From: Trebonia kvetii
Lineage (GTDB): Bacteria; Actinomycetota; Actinomycetes; Streptosporangiales; Streptosporangiaceae
Reading direction: 5' to 3'
Assembly: GCF_007827045.1 (NCBI RefSeq)
Contig: NZ_RPFW01000006.1
Coordinates: 310,001 to 374,000 of the forward strand
Length of the DNA: 64,000 bases
Shown: positions 45,445 to 54,006 of the stretch, in pieces
How positions within the stretch are numbered: position 1 is the stretch's first letter
Layout: each line of letters opens with the position of its first letter
Notes under the pieces: model-generated
Database searches by the model: none
Told to the model about the DNA's origin: nothing
What the model saw: only the letters and a program-made list of their open reading frames with translations
Made by a program: the position numbers and the translations under genes

Positions 45445-46791
45445 GTGCGATACCGGGTTCCGGCATTTCTCGGCGCGGGCGTCGCGGCGTCCGCGCTAGC
45501 CGCACTGCTCGGCTACCTGCAGAAGACGCCGTGCAGTGCGGGCGGCGCGTGGAACACCTTCACCAGCCAGTTCCGCGACGCCTGCTACACCGACATCTAT
45601 CCGCTCTACTACGTCGAGGGGCTATCCAAGGGGCAGGTGCCCTACTACGGGCACCCGGTCGAGTACCCCGTGCTCATGGGGTGGATGATGCAGGCCGCGG
45701 CGTGGATGGTGCACTCGGTTAGCGATCCCTACGCGCGCGGCAAGGACTTCTACGACGTCTCGGTCCTGCTGCTCGCCGTCTGCCTGATCGGCGGGGTGCT
45801 CGCCACCGCGGTGACGGCGTACCGGGAGAATGACAGCCAGGGCTGGAAGGCGGCGCTGCTGACCGCACTGTCCCCCGGGCTCATCCTTGCCGCCTACATC
45901 AACTGGGACCTGTTCGCCATGGCGCTGACCGCGGGCGGCCTCGCCGCCTGGGCCTGGGAGCGGGAATGGCTGGCGGGTGCGCTGCTCGGGCTCGCGGTCG
46001 CGACGAAGTTCTACCCGCTGCTCATCTTCGGCGCGCTGCTGCTGCTGTGCCTGCGCGCGGGAAAGCTGCGCGAGTTCGGCAAGGCGCTCGCGGGCGCGGT
46101 GATCGCCTGGCTGGTGATCAACGTGCCGGTCGCGCTGACGGCGACATCCGGCTGGGCCGAGTTCTACGCGTTCAGCAGGTCCCGCGGCGCCGACTGGGGC
46201 TCGATCTGGTACCTGTTCGAGAACTACAAGGTGCCGGTGGTCGGCAACTCAGCACTCGGCCGGCTGAACCTGATCTCCTCCGCCGCCTTCGCGATCGCTT
46301 TCGTGTTGATCGCCCTGCTCGCGCTGGCCGCGCCGCGGCGGCCACGGCTGCCGCAACTGTGCTTCCTGCTGCTCGCCTCGTTCCTCATCCTGAACAAGGT
46401 GTGGTCGCCGCAGTACGTGATCTGGCTCGTGCCGCTCGCGGTGCTATCGCGGCCGCGGCTGTGGGCGTACGTGGTGTGGCAGCTCACCGAGGTCGCCTAC
46501 TTCCTCGGCATCTGGGGCTACTTCGTTTACCTGTACCGTGCGCCGACCGACGGCGGCTACACCGGCATCAGCCCCGGCTGGTACTTCATCATTCTCGCCG
46601 CGCGGCTGCTGTCCCTCGCCCTGCTCGCGTCCACGGTAGTGGCCGACATTCTTCAGCCGGAACGGGATCGTGTCCGTGCGTCCGGCACCAACGACGACCC
46701 GGCGGGCGGCGTACTTGACGGCGCGCCGGACCGCCTGGTCGTCATCTGGAACCGCGGCCGCCGGCGGCCGGCCGAGGCCGCCGCGGGCTGA
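45445..46791 (+). CDS. Polytopic membrane glycosyltransferase (GT-C, GT87/DUF2029-like)
   Basis: 448 residues with about 10-12 membrane helices. GTG 45445 has GGGGAG (45434-45439) upstream. The first extracytoplasmic loop (DACYTDIYPLYYVEGLSKGQVPYYGHPVEYPVL) carries acidic residues as in GT-C enzymes that use polyprenyl-phosphate sugars. It sits directly after the PBP, as Rv0051 does in M. tuberculosis. Probably a mannosyltransferase-like envelope enzyme; substrate unproven. Confidence 0.8.
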   Translation: MRYRVPAFLGAGVAASALAALLGYLQKTPCSAGGAWNTFTSQFRDACYTDIYPLYYVEGLSKGQVPYYGHPVEYPVLMGWMMQAAAWMVHSVSDPYARGKDFYDVSVLLLAVCLIGGVLATAVTAYRENDSQGWKAALLTALSPGLILAAYINWDLFAMALTAGGLAAWAWEREWLAGALLGLAVATKFYPLLIFGALLLLCLRAGKLREFGKALAGAVIAWLVINVPVALTATSGWAEFYAFSRSRGADWGSIWYLFENYKVPVVGNSALGRLNLISSAAFAIAFVLIALLALAAPRRPRLPQLCFLLLASFLILNKVWSPQYVIWLVPLAVLSRPRLWAYVVWQLTEVAYFLGIWGYFVYLYRAPTDGGYTGISPGWYFIILAARLLSLALLASTVVADILQPERDRVRASGTNDDPAGGVLDGAPDRLVVIWNRGRRRPAEAAAG

Positions 46792-46804
46792 GCGTGTGCC
46801 CGGC

Positions 46805-47596
46805 TCAGCCGAGGCGGTCGCGGAGCCAGCCGATGTCGACAATCAGGCCTGGCTCCGGCGTCTCGCAGACCACGGGAGCGCCGGCGGCGCGAACTACGTC
46901 GAGGAGTGCCTGCGGGTCGATCGTGCCCGCGTCGAAGTTGGCGTGCCGGTCCGCGCCAGAGTCGAACGGGTCGCGCGAGTTGTTGCAGTGCACCAGGTCG
47001 ATGCGGCCGGTGATCGCCTTCACCCGGTCGACGGCGTCCGCCAGGTCGATGCCCGCCGAGTTGGCGTGGCAGGTGTCGAGGCAGAACCCGACCTCGCCGC
47101 CATCGGGGGCAGTCACGTCGGCCATCGCCTCCCAGAGCCGCGCGATCGCGTCGAGCGTGCGGGCCATCGCGCCGTTGCCGCCCGCGGTGTTCTCGATGAG
47201 CAGCGGGAGCGGCCGCTCGATCTGCTCGATGGCCTTAACCCAGTTGGCGACGCCCTGGCCCGGGTCGATGTCGCCGGTGACGTGACCGCCATGCACGATC
47301 AGCCCCTTGGCGCCGATGGACGCGGCGGCCTTCAGGTGCTGATCGAGCAGCTTCCTGCTCGGGATGCGGATCCGGTTGTTGGTCGACGCCACGTTGATCA
47401 CGTACGGGGCATGGATGTACACGTCCACATCCGCCGCGGCGTAGGCGTCCCGCAGCGCGCCGGGATCACCGCCGGGGATGACCGGCCCCTTCCAGCCCTG
47501 CGGGTCGCCGAGGAAGAACTGCGCGACCTTCGCACCGCAGCCCACCGCGTCGTCCAGGGGGTGATCGGAGTGGAAGTGCCCGCCAATACGCATCAT
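46805..47596 (-). CDS. AP endonuclease family 2 (Nfo-like) protein
   Basis: 263 residues with a TIM-barrel of the Nfo/xylose-isomerase-like class: IHAPYVINVAS, LIVHGGHVTGD, LIENTAGGNGAMARTLDAIARLW, VGFCLDTCHANSAG, IDLVHCNNSRDPFDSGADRHANF, VVCETPEP. The metal-ligand His, Glu and Asp positions of endonuclease IV are preserved, so it may be a deoxyribonuclease IV or a sugar isomerase. Two Met codons start it; 47596 is taken. Tail-to-tail with the glycosyltransferase. Confidence 0.82.
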   Translation of the reverse strand: MMRIGGHFHSDHPLDDAVGCGAKVAQFFLGDPQGWKGPVIPGGDPGALRDAYAAADVDVYIHAPYVINVASTNNRIRIPSRKLLDQHLKAAASIGAKGLIVHGGHVTGDIDPGQGVANWVKAIEQIERPLPLLIENTAGGNGAMARTLDAIARLWEAMADVTAPDGGEVGFCLDTCHANSAGIDLADAVDRVKAITGRIDLVHCNNSRDPFDSGADRHANFDAGTIDPQALLDVVRAAGAPVVCETPEPGLIVDIGWLRDRLG

Positions 47597-47668
47597 GCGC
47601 CTTAGCGTAGTCCGCGCCCACGACAACGGAGCCTCGCTCGCGCGAGGCTTCGTGCGGGCAGCGGCCGG

Positions 47669-48004
47669 CTAGCTAAGCCCGCCGAACGCGAGGCCAAGGG
47701 CCAGGCCGACGAAACCCGCGATGATGCCGGTGACCGTGACAATCCGCTCCTCGCGCGTCGCCGACATCATCTGGGTGAACAGGCCGATGAGCAGGGCCGC
47801 CAGGCCGGTGACCGCCGCGATGACGGCCCAGCCCTTGAGGCCGCTCGGCCCGGTCCTGAGGAACAGGCCGAGCGCGAAAGAAAGCAGCCCGCAGACAAGG
47901 GTGAAAACGCTCGCGATGTTGAGCACGCGGTGCGAATGACCGTCCGAGTTGAGCGTCAGGCGCGGAAAGTGTCCCGACTTGCTGGTTCTGACAGTGCCAG
48001 CCAT
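47669..48004 (-). CDS. Small conserved membrane protein (unrecognised)
   Basis: A 111-residue protein with three predicted helices: LNIASVFTLVCGLLSFALGLFL, WAVIAAVTGLAALLIGLFTQM and VTVTGIIAGFVGLALGLAFG. ATG 48004 has GGAGG six bases upstream. The N-terminal 30 residues are polar. No family assigned. It is oriented away from rpsF and has its own transcription. Confidence 0.7.
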   Translation of the reverse strand: MAGTVRTSKSGHFPRLTLNSDGHSHRVLNIASVFTLVCGLLSFALGLFLRTGPSGLKGWAVIAAVTGLAALLIGLFTQMMSATREERIVTVTGIIAGFVGLALGLAFGGLS

Positions 48005-48167
48005 CCCGGCCTCCGAGGGGGACTTCATCGTCTGGGTTTCACCCTCTACTGTTCCCTTTTTCCCGGCCACTGAACAGGGGGTGGCGCCGATCCGGCTCAG
48101 AATGTCCCTGGGGGTTGGTACAGTTAATGGCTGCGGACGGGAACCTGAACTCTTGTCCGTACCTCCT

Positions 48168-48186
48168 GTCACGGAGAGACCGTGAC
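48168..48186 (+). promoter_or_regulatory. Hairpin in the rpsF leader
   Basis: GTCACGG (48168-48174) and CCGTGAC (48180-48186) form a perfect 7-bp stem with loop AGAGA, 26 bases upstream of the rpsF ATG. A looser stem CGGAC/GTCCG lies at about 48134-48160. Leaders of rpsF are known to bind the S6:S18 complex in several bacteria; this one is a candidate only. Confidence 0.35.
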
Positions 48187-48212
48187 CGCGTTAGTCCAGA
48201 GGAGGAGCGCGC

Positions 48213-48503
48213 ATGCGCCACTACGAAATCATGATCATCCTCGACCCGAACCTCGAGGAGCGGACGGTTCAGCCGTCGCTCGAGGGGTTTCTCAAGGTCG
48301 TGACCGCCGATGGCGGCAAGGTCGGCAAGATGGACATCTGGGGGAAGCGCCGTCTTTCCTACCCGATCGACAAGAAGCCCGAGGGCATCTACGCCATCGT
48401 CGACCTGACTGCGAACCCGAGCGCCGTCCAGGAGCTCGACCGCCAGCTCAACCTCAACGAGGGCGTGCTGCGCACCAAGGTCCTGCGGCCCGAGCACCGC
48501 TAA
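48213..48503 (+). CDS. rpsF: 30S ribosomal protein S6
   Basis: 96 residues with the family start MRHYEIMIILDPNLEERTV and the RNA-binding core WGKRRLSYPIDKKPEGIY, ending in KVLRPEHR. GAGGAG lies eight bases upstream. It heads the rpsF-ssb-rpsR-rplI operon. Confidence 0.97.
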   Translation: MRHYEIMIILDPNLEERTVQPSLEGFLKVVTADGGKVGKMDIWGKRRLSYPIDKKPEGIYAIVDLTANPSAVQELDRQLNLNEGVLRTKVLRPEHR

Positions 48504-48557
48504 GCGACCAAGCCTTCATCTTCATTTATTCGTTCTGCTAGGACCGGGAGCGCCATC

Positions 48558-49085
48558 ATGGCGGCAGGAGACACCCCCATCACGGTCGTCGGCAACCTTG
48601 TCGCCGACCCGGAACTCCGATTCACCCCATCCGGTCAGCCGGTTGCGACCTTCCGGATCGCGTCGACGCCCCGGATCCGCGACAACGCGACCAATGAGTG
48701 GAAGGACGGCGACAGCCTCTTCCTCTCCTGCAACGTGTGGCGGCAGGCGGCGGAGAACGTCGCCGAGTCGCTGCAGCGTGGCATGCGGGTCATCGTGACC
48801 GGCCGGCTGAAGCAGCGGAACTATGAGACGAAGGAAGGCGAGAAGCGGACCGTGTATGAGGTCGAGGTCGACGATGTCGGCCCGTCCCTGCGGAACGCTT
48901 CTGCCAAGGTCAACCGGGTCAGCCGCGGTGGCGGCGAGGGCGGGTTCTCCGGCGGCGGCAACCGCGGCGGTAGCGGCGGGGGCAACGGCGGCTACAGCGG
49001 CCAGAGTTCGTCGTCCGGCGGGGGCAGCAGGAACGAGGACCCCTGGGCGTCCGACGCCGGCTACTCCGACGAACCGCCGTTCTAA
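48558..49085 (+). CDS. ssb: Single-stranded DNA-binding protein
   Basis: 175 residues. The OB-fold domain (TPITVVGNLVADPELRFTPSGQPVATFRIAS, SLFLSCNVWRQAAENVAESL) runs to about residue 115. A Gly/Ser-rich linker follows, then the acidic partner-binding tip DEPPF. GGGAGC lies upstream of the ATG. As in other actinobacteria it lies between rpsF and rpsR. Confidence 0.96.
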   Translation: MAAGDTPITVVGNLVADPELRFTPSGQPVATFRIASTPRIRDNATNEWKDGDSLFLSCNVWRQAAENVAESLQRGMRVIVTGRLKQRNYETKEGEKRTVYEVEVDDVGPSLRNASAKVNRVSRGGGEGGFSGGGNRGGSGGGNGGYSGQSSSSGGGSRNEDPWASDAGYSDEPPF

Positions 49086-49108
49086 GTAATCAGTAAATAA
49101 CGACCATC

Positions 49109-49125
49109 CCCGCATCACGCGGGGC
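49109..49125 (+). repeat. Hairpin between ssb and rpsR
   Basis: CCCCGC (49109-49114) and GCGGGG (49120-49125) form a stem with loop ATCAC, just before the rpsR Shine-Dalgarno site. It may tune rpsR translation or terminate part of the transcripts. Confidence 0.5.
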
Positions 49126-49144
49126 TCTCCTAAGGAGCACCACG

Positions 49145-49381
49145 ATGGCGAAGCCTCCAATTCGCAAGCCCAAGAAGAAGGTCTGTGCCTTCTGCCACGA
49201 AAAGATTGTTTACGTGGACTACAAGGACACCGGGCTGCTGCGCAAGTACATCTCGGACCGCGGCAAGATCCGCGCGCGCCGGGTCACCGGGAACTGCACC
49301 CGGCACCAGCGTGACGTCGCGACCGCGATCAAGAACGCGCGCGAGATGGCCCTGCTCCCGTACACCAGCACGGCTCGCTAG
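49145..49381 (+). CDS. rpsR: 30S ribosomal protein S18
   Basis: 78 residues: KKKVCAFCHEKIVYVDYKDTGLLRKYISDRGKIRARRVTGNCTRHQRDVATAIKNAREMALLPY in segments matches S18. It retains cysteines (CAFC and GNC), the zinc-binding C+ form, so it is the housekeeping zinc-type S18. AAGGAG precedes the ATG. Confidence 0.97.
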   Translation: MAKPPIRKPKKKVCAFCHEKIVYVDYKDTGLLRKYISDRGKIRARRVTGNCTRHQRDVATAIKNAREMALLPYTSTAR

Positions 49382-49400
49382 GGCTGGGGAGGACTGACCA

Positions 49401-49856
49401 ATGTCTCGCATGAAGCTGATCCTCACCCAGGAGGTCGGTGGCCTCGGCGCTCCCGGCGATGTGGTGGACGTGGCTGCCGGCTTCGGCCGTAACTACCTGC
49501 TGCCCCGCGGGTTCGCGATCACCTGGACGCGCGGCGGTGAGAAGCAGGTTGACCTGATCAAGCGGGCCCGCTCGGCGCGTGAGATCCGCAGCCTCGAGGA
49601 CGCGCAGTCGGTGGCCGGCCAGCTCCAGCGGCTGACCGTCCGGCTCAAGCGGCGCGCCGGCTCCAACGGCCGCCTGTTCGGCTCGGTAGGCGCGACGGAC
49701 ATCGCGGACGCGGTGCGCGCCGCGGGCGGCCCGGAGATCGACCGTCGGAAGATCTTCGTGCCGGACCCGATCAAGGCCGCCGGGTCCTACAAGGTCCAGG
49801 TCCGGCTGCACCCCGAGGTGACCGCCTCGGTGGGCATCGAGGTCACCGGAGCCTAG
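49401..49856 (+). CDS. rplI: 50S ribosomal protein L9
   Basis: 151 residues with the N-terminal signature MKLILTQEVGGLGAPGDVVDVAAGFGRNYLLPRG, a connecting helix and the C-terminal domain (LFGSVGATDIADAV, IKAAGSYKVQVRLHPEVTA). GGGGAGG lies before the ATG. Last gene of the rpsF operon. Confidence 0.97.
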   Translation: MSRMKLILTQEVGGLGAPGDVVDVAAGFGRNYLLPRGFAITWTRGGEKQVDLIKRARSAREIRSLEDAQSVAGQLQRLTVRLKRRAGSNGRLFGSVGATDIADAVRAAGGPEIDRRKIFVPDPIKAAGSYKVQVRLHPEVTASVGIEVTGA

Positions 49857-50624
49857 GCCCCATTCACAGCCTCTGGCTGTCTTATCCACAGCGCTTTCCA
49901 CAGGCAATTGGTTGTCCACAGGAAACCCGCTGTGTCCACAGCTGCCGGTCGGCGGTGTGCCCTTCAGGCCGAAGGGCCGCCGTCGGCCGGAGTTGTGTAG
50001 CGCCGCGTGCGTCGCGCAAGTTCTGGGTCGAGATCGCTGACCATCTGCCAAAGGCAGGCGACGCGCCTGCTCAGCTCTCGCTGGTCAGCCGCGCCCCGCG
50101 CGCTCCCGGCATCACGCGCATCGCTCGCTAGCTGGTCAATTGCCGCTGCGATGCGCTCGATCGCGTCCCCCGTGGTCGAACACACACGCGAATGATAGCC
50201 GACCGGTCGGACGCCCGGCGGCTCGTTTGATCGGTTCGCGTGCCTGTGGACAGGATGCCGAACCCGTTCCGAAGCTGGGGAAAAGCCCTCGGCCGATGGC
50301 ATGTCCGCACACCTTTTCCACAGGCAAGCGAATGCCGCTTGTGAATATCTCTGTGGAAAACGCATACCCAAAATGTGACCGACTTTTTCTTGTGCACAGC
50401 CGGTGGATATCGTTATCGCAGCTCATAGCGGTCGGAATCGTTTGCAGCAACGGGATGTCCACAGCGCAATCCACCGGCTGCACACAGACTGTCGTCTGGT
50501 TGTCAACAGGTTATCCACACGGGCGTGTTGCCGGCCGCGCCGCGACCGCCAAGAATGTCAGAGCCCCTCGGTAAAACGGTGACTGTCACGGGGGCCTGGC
50601 TGCTCGTCTGGGGGGAGGCGTCTG
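49857..50624. promoter_or_regulatory. rplI-dnaB spacer: cluster of DnaA-box-like 9-mers
   Basis: Exact boxes: TTATCCACA at 49882-49890 and 50511-50519, and TTGTCCACA at 49912-49920. Near-matches: CTTTCCACA 49894-49902, GTGTCCACA 49932-49940, CTGTCCACA reversed at 50245-50253, TTTTCCACA 50314-50322 and reversed 50352-50360, ATGTCCACA 50455-50463, TTGTCAACA 50500-50508. The density equals or exceeds that of oriC. The dnaB promoter must be in this region. A possible small gene occupies 49964-50185 on the minus strand. Confidence 0.75.
49964..50185 (-). CDS. Possible small conserved protein (73 aa)
   Basis: From GTG 50185 the frame reads a helical protein: DAIERIAAAIDQLASDARDAG, then ELSRRVACLWQMVSDLDPELARRTRRY. 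The second half looks conserved in style (amphipathic helices, LDPELARR). The GTG has TATCAT about eight bases upstream and no Shine-Dalgarno site, which suggests a leaderless transcript. It lies inside the DnaA-box cluster. The frame continues upstream to 50371, but that part is basic and non-descript. I cannot name a family. Confidence 0.45.
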   Translation of the reverse strand: MCSTTGDAIERIAAAIDQLASDARDAGSARGAADQRELSRRVACLWQMVSDLDPELARRTRRYTTPADGGPSA

Positions 50625-51980
50625 GTGAGCGTAACCGAACTGCCGTCGCGCGGCGGCGAGGAATTCGAGCGGATGCCGCCGCACGACGTCGCGGCCGAGC
50701 AATGCGTGCTCGGCGGCATGCTCCTGTCCAAGGACGCCATCTCCGACGTCATCGAGACCATCAGGCCAAGCGACCACTACCGCCCGGCGCACCAGCTCGT
50801 GCACGAGGCCATCCTCGACCTGTACGCGCGCGGCGAACCAGCCGACGCGATCACCGTCTCGAACGAGCTGACCAGGCGCGGCGAGCTGACCCGCATCGGC
50901 GGCGCGCCGTACCTGCACACGCTCATCGCGTCGGTGCCCACCGCGGCGAACGCCGGGTATTACGCCAGGATCGTCAGGGAGCGCGCCATCCTGCGGCGGC
51001 TGGTCGAGGCGGGCACGCGCATCGTCCAGTTCGGCTACGCCGGCGACGGCGACGCCGACGACCTGGTGGACCGCGCCCAGGCCGAGGTCTACGCGGTCAC
51101 CGACCGCAGGATCGCCGAGGACTATCACCCGCTGTCCGAGATCATGCCCGCGGCCCTCGAGGAGATCGAGGCGATCGGCGCGCACGGCGGCGGCATCAGC
51201 GGTGTCCCCACCGGCTTCGCCGACCTGGACGCCCTGACCAACGGCCTGCACGCGGGCCAGATGGTCGTCGTGGCGGCCAGGCCTGCCGTCGGCAAGAGCG
51301 CGCTCGCGCTCGACTTCGCGCGATCCGCGACCATCAAGCACGGGCTGCCCACCGTCGTGTTCTCCCTGGAGATGGGGCGCAACGAGATCACCATGCGGCT
51401 CCTGTCGGCCGAGGCCCGGGTGCCCATGCACATCATGCGGACCGGGCAGATGAGCGACGACGACTGGGGCCGCCTGGCGAAACGGATGAGCGAGGTCGCC
51501 GACGCGCCGCTGTTCATCGACGACTCGCCGAACATGTCGCTGATGGAGATCCGCGCCAAGTGCCGCCGTCTCAAGCAGCGGCACGACCTGAAGCTCGTGA
51601 TCATCGACTACCTGCAGCTGATGTCCTCGCCGAAGCGAGTCGAAAGCCGCCAGCAGGAAGTCTCTGAGATGTCCCGGTCGCTCAAGCTGCTCGCCAAGGA
51701 GCTTGAGGTGCCCGTGGTCGCACTCTCCCAGCTCAACCGAGGTCCGGAACAGCGCCAGGACAAGAAGCCCATGCTGTCCGATTTGCGGGAAAGTGGCTCG
51801 ATTGAGCAAGATGCGGATGTTGTCATACTTTTGCACCGCGAAGATGCGTATGAGCGGGAATCGCCGCGCGCCGGCGAGGCGGACCTGATCGTCGCAAAGC
51901 ACAGGAACGGCCCGACCGCGACGGTGACGGTGGCGTTCCAGGGGCACTACAGCCGCTTCGTCGACATGGCACCGGGTTGA
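50625..51980 (+). CDS. dnaB: Replicative DNA helicase DnaB
   Basis: A 451-residue hexameric helicase. N-terminal domain AEQCVLGGMLLSKDAISDVIETI; RecA-like domain with Walker A ARPAVGKSALALDFAR, Walker B LVIIDYLQLM, SQLNRGPEQR and DLRESGSIEQDADVV. No intein interrupts it. GTG 50625 has GGAGG seven bases upstream. Its partner DciA is also encoded here, at the other side of oriC. Confidence 0.97.
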   Translation: MSVTELPSRGGEEFERMPPHDVAAEQCVLGGMLLSKDAISDVIETIRPSDHYRPAHQLVHEAILDLYARGEPADAITVSNELTRRGELTRIGGAPYLHTLIASVPTAANAGYYARIVRERAILRRLVEAGTRIVQFGYAGDGDADDLVDRAQAEVYAVTDRRIAEDYHPLSEIMPAALEEIEAIGAHGGGISGVPTGFADLDALTNGLHAGQMVVVAARPAVGKSALALDFARSATIKHGLPTVVFSLEMGRNEITMRLLSAEARVPMHIMRTGQMSDDDWGRLAKRMSEVADAPLFIDDSPNMSLMEIRAKCRRLKQRHDLKLVIIDYLQLMSSPKRVESRQQEVSEMSRSLKLLAKELEVPVVALSQLNRGPEQRQDKKPMLSDLRESGSIEQDADVVILLHREDAYERESPRAGEADLIVAKHRNGPTATVTVAFQGHYSRFVDMAPG

Positions 51981-51989
51981 TCCAGTTGC

Positions 51990-52243
51990 CGCGCGCGCTC
52001 CATGGCGCCGCTGCCGTCCGGCAGCTACCTGGTCGCCATGCGGCCGACGGCGGACGAGAAGCTTGCGGCCGCCGGCGAGCGGTGGACCACATCAGCCCGG
52101 TCCCCGTCGTCCTCCGGGACCGTGTCACGGTCGAGAGCTGGTTCGCCGACCTGGGCCTCGACCTCGTCGAGCTGCACGGCTGGCGTCCTGAGCCCGATGA
52201 CCCGCCCTGCACGGACGCGTTGCCGCTGGCAACGATTAGCTAG
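51990..52243 (+). pseudogene. Decayed 3' fragment of a DUF574 SAM-dependent methyltransferase
   Basis: One frame reads LPSGSYLVAMRPTADEKLAAAGERW, then a single-base shift near 52083 moves to another frame reading ISPVPVVLRDRVTVESWFADLGLDLVELHGWRPEPDDPP. Together these follow the C-terminal third of the intact methyltransferase next door (LSGSYLAIYHL; VLRSSAEIAALV; LVPPGLVPVNDWRPD). The N-terminal two thirds are missing. It is a truncated, frameshifted relic. Confidence 0.75.
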
Positions 52244-52309
52244 CGTGACTCGCGGGGAGAGATAGTACGTGAGTGAGGAATTGGATCACGACGCTGCAAG
52301 GGGGAGGAA

Positions 52310-53188
52310 TTGGCTCATGACGGGGGTCACTGGGTCAAGCCCGGGTTGATCGACATCACCGTGCCCAACGCCGCCCGCGCCAGTGACTTCCTGCACGGCG
52401 GACAGGATCACTTCGCCGCCGACCGCAAGGCGGCCGCCGCCCTGATCGAGTCGGCGCCGTCGGTAGCCGCGTTTCCGGCCTCGGCCCGGGCCTTCCGCTG
52501 CCGGGTGGTCAGGTACCTGGCCGCCGACGCGGGGATCAGGCAGTTCCTCGATGTCGGCGACGGCCTGGTGCCGCCCGGCAACACGCACGAGGTCGCGCAG
52601 GCGGCCGACCCGACCTGCCGGATCGTCTACGTCGAGAGTGACCCGATGGTGTTCGCGCACGCCAACGCGACGCTGACGTCTGCGCCAGGCGGGATGGTGA
52701 GCTGCGTCGACGGGGACATCGCGGACGTGGACGGCATCGTCTCCGGCGCGGGCCTGTCCGGCGTGGGCAGGTCCGGTGCGAGCGCCTTTGCCTCGGACGT
52801 CCCCCGGCCGGGCGACGGCGCGATCCTGGACGTCGGCCAGCCGGTCGCCGTCCTGCTGCTGTCCACCCTCTCCCACGTGCCCTCGGCGGCCGATGCGGCC
52901 AACCTCGTGACGGCGCTGATGAATGCCCTGCTGTCCGGAAGCTACCTGGCGATCTACCACCTGGCCAGCGACCTCGACCCGTCGCTGGTCGCCGCCATCG
53001 AGCAGTGGAACGCGGCGGCCACCATGCCCATCGTGCTCCGATCGTCGGCCGAGATCGCCGCCCTGGTGACCGGCCTTGACCTGGTCCCACCCGGGCTGGT
53101 CCCCGTGAACGACTGGCGACCCGACTCCTCCGATCCTCCGGCGGCGGCGCAGGTCCCGATCCACGGCCTGGTCGCACGGAAGCCCTGA
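52310..53188 (+). CDS. DUF574 (Methyltransf_19) SAM-dependent methyltransferase
   Basis: 292 residues of a family expanded in Streptomyces and relatives. Family marks: IDITVPNAARASDFLHGGQDHFAADRKAAAALI near the start, IRQFLDVGDGLVPPGNTHEVAQ where the SAM-binding loop lies, RIVYVESDPMVFAHANATL, LLLSTLSHVPSAADAANLV and the end GLVPVNDWRPD. The start is unclear: TTG 52310 has GGGGGAGG only two bases before it, and no ATG/GTG in frame is better. A 19-base near-repeat (52274-52292 and 52304-52322) covers the start. Substrate unknown. Confidence 0.75.
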   Translation: MAHDGGHWVKPGLIDITVPNAARASDFLHGGQDHFAADRKAAAALIESAPSVAAFPASARAFRCRVVRYLAADAGIRQFLDVGDGLVPPGNTHEVAQAADPTCRIVYVESDPMVFAHANATLTSAPGGMVSCVDGDIADVDGIVSGAGLSGVGRSGASAFASDVPRPGDGAILDVGQPVAVLLLSTLSHVPSAADAANLVTALMNALLSGSYLAIYHLASDLDPSLVAAIEQWNAAATMPIVLRSSAEIAALVTGLDLVPPGLVPVNDWRPDSSDPPAAAQVPIHGLVARKP

Positions 53189-54006
53189 CATTCTGCGATC
53201 AGCAACGATTGACACCCGGGCGGGCACCCGAAGAACCATCGACGTGTGACAACAGCCCAGACGGCGCGCGACGCGGCACGTGAAGGCGACCGCAGCCGAG
53301 GAAATGCCATGAGTTTGAGACTGCTCTCGGTGCAATCGTCGTGAGACAAGCGAGAAACCGCAATCACTCAAGATCAACATGTCATGAGGCGTGAGACCCT
53401 ACAGATGTCTGTAGGGTCTCACGCCGCGTGACGTAATCTCACGGTGAATGGCGGGACGATGGCGGATCCGTCACTCGGCGTGATCCCTGCTCGGCCGCGG
53501 ACAGCGACGGCGCTGGGGCAGTCATCCAACCGACCACAGGCGCCACCTTCAGCGTAAGAGGATACTTATCAAGGGGTGCCGGCTGTGGCTTGCGCTGATT
53601 TGTCGTGTGGTTGCTGAGCTGGGTGCTTCTTACTACGGAAGGTGGCGTCTCTTCGCGGGCACGCCGGGTGCGCCGACGGCGCTGCACTGAGCCCGTCGCG
53701 ATCGCCTGCACACCGCGCGGTAGAAGAGGACCGCGCCCCCGGCGAACAGAGCCGTAACGCCGCGGGTCACCTCGCCGTGCAGTCCTACCGGAAATCAGCC
53801 GGAACGAGACCTTGATCCGGAATCGATACCGTTAACAGCTGGATCCAATCATTAGAACTGGATACAGTTCCGGTACAGAAGAGCGACCCGGCCGCCGCAT
53901 GTGCGGTGGCGCTCGTCAGCTCGTTCATCGTCCATGCCGCGCAGTGATTCGCAAGAGCTCTGGCGCGGTCTCTTGACACACGTCGGAGGGGAAAGGGTGC
54001 GCGTTC
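53189..54006. other. Non-coding spacer before the conservon operon
   Basis: About 800 bases with no convincing gene. It contains copy A of the long repeat (53281-53452) with its palindrome, and near the 3' end an inverted repeat GAACTG-GATA-CAGTTC (53855-53870) that could be an operator for the following operon. Base composition is lower in GC than the genes around it. Confidence 0.55.
53281..53452. repeat. Long interspersed repeat, copy A
   Basis: Shares ordered blocks with copy B: GAGGAAATGCCA, GTGAGACAAGCGAGAA (53341-53356), AAGATCAACATGTCA (53370-53384), GTGAGACCCTACA and TGTAGGGTCTCAC, then CGCGTG. The core is a perfect 18-bp palindrome (53388-53405 with 53408-53425, 2-base loop). Ends are approximate. 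Confidence 0.8.
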
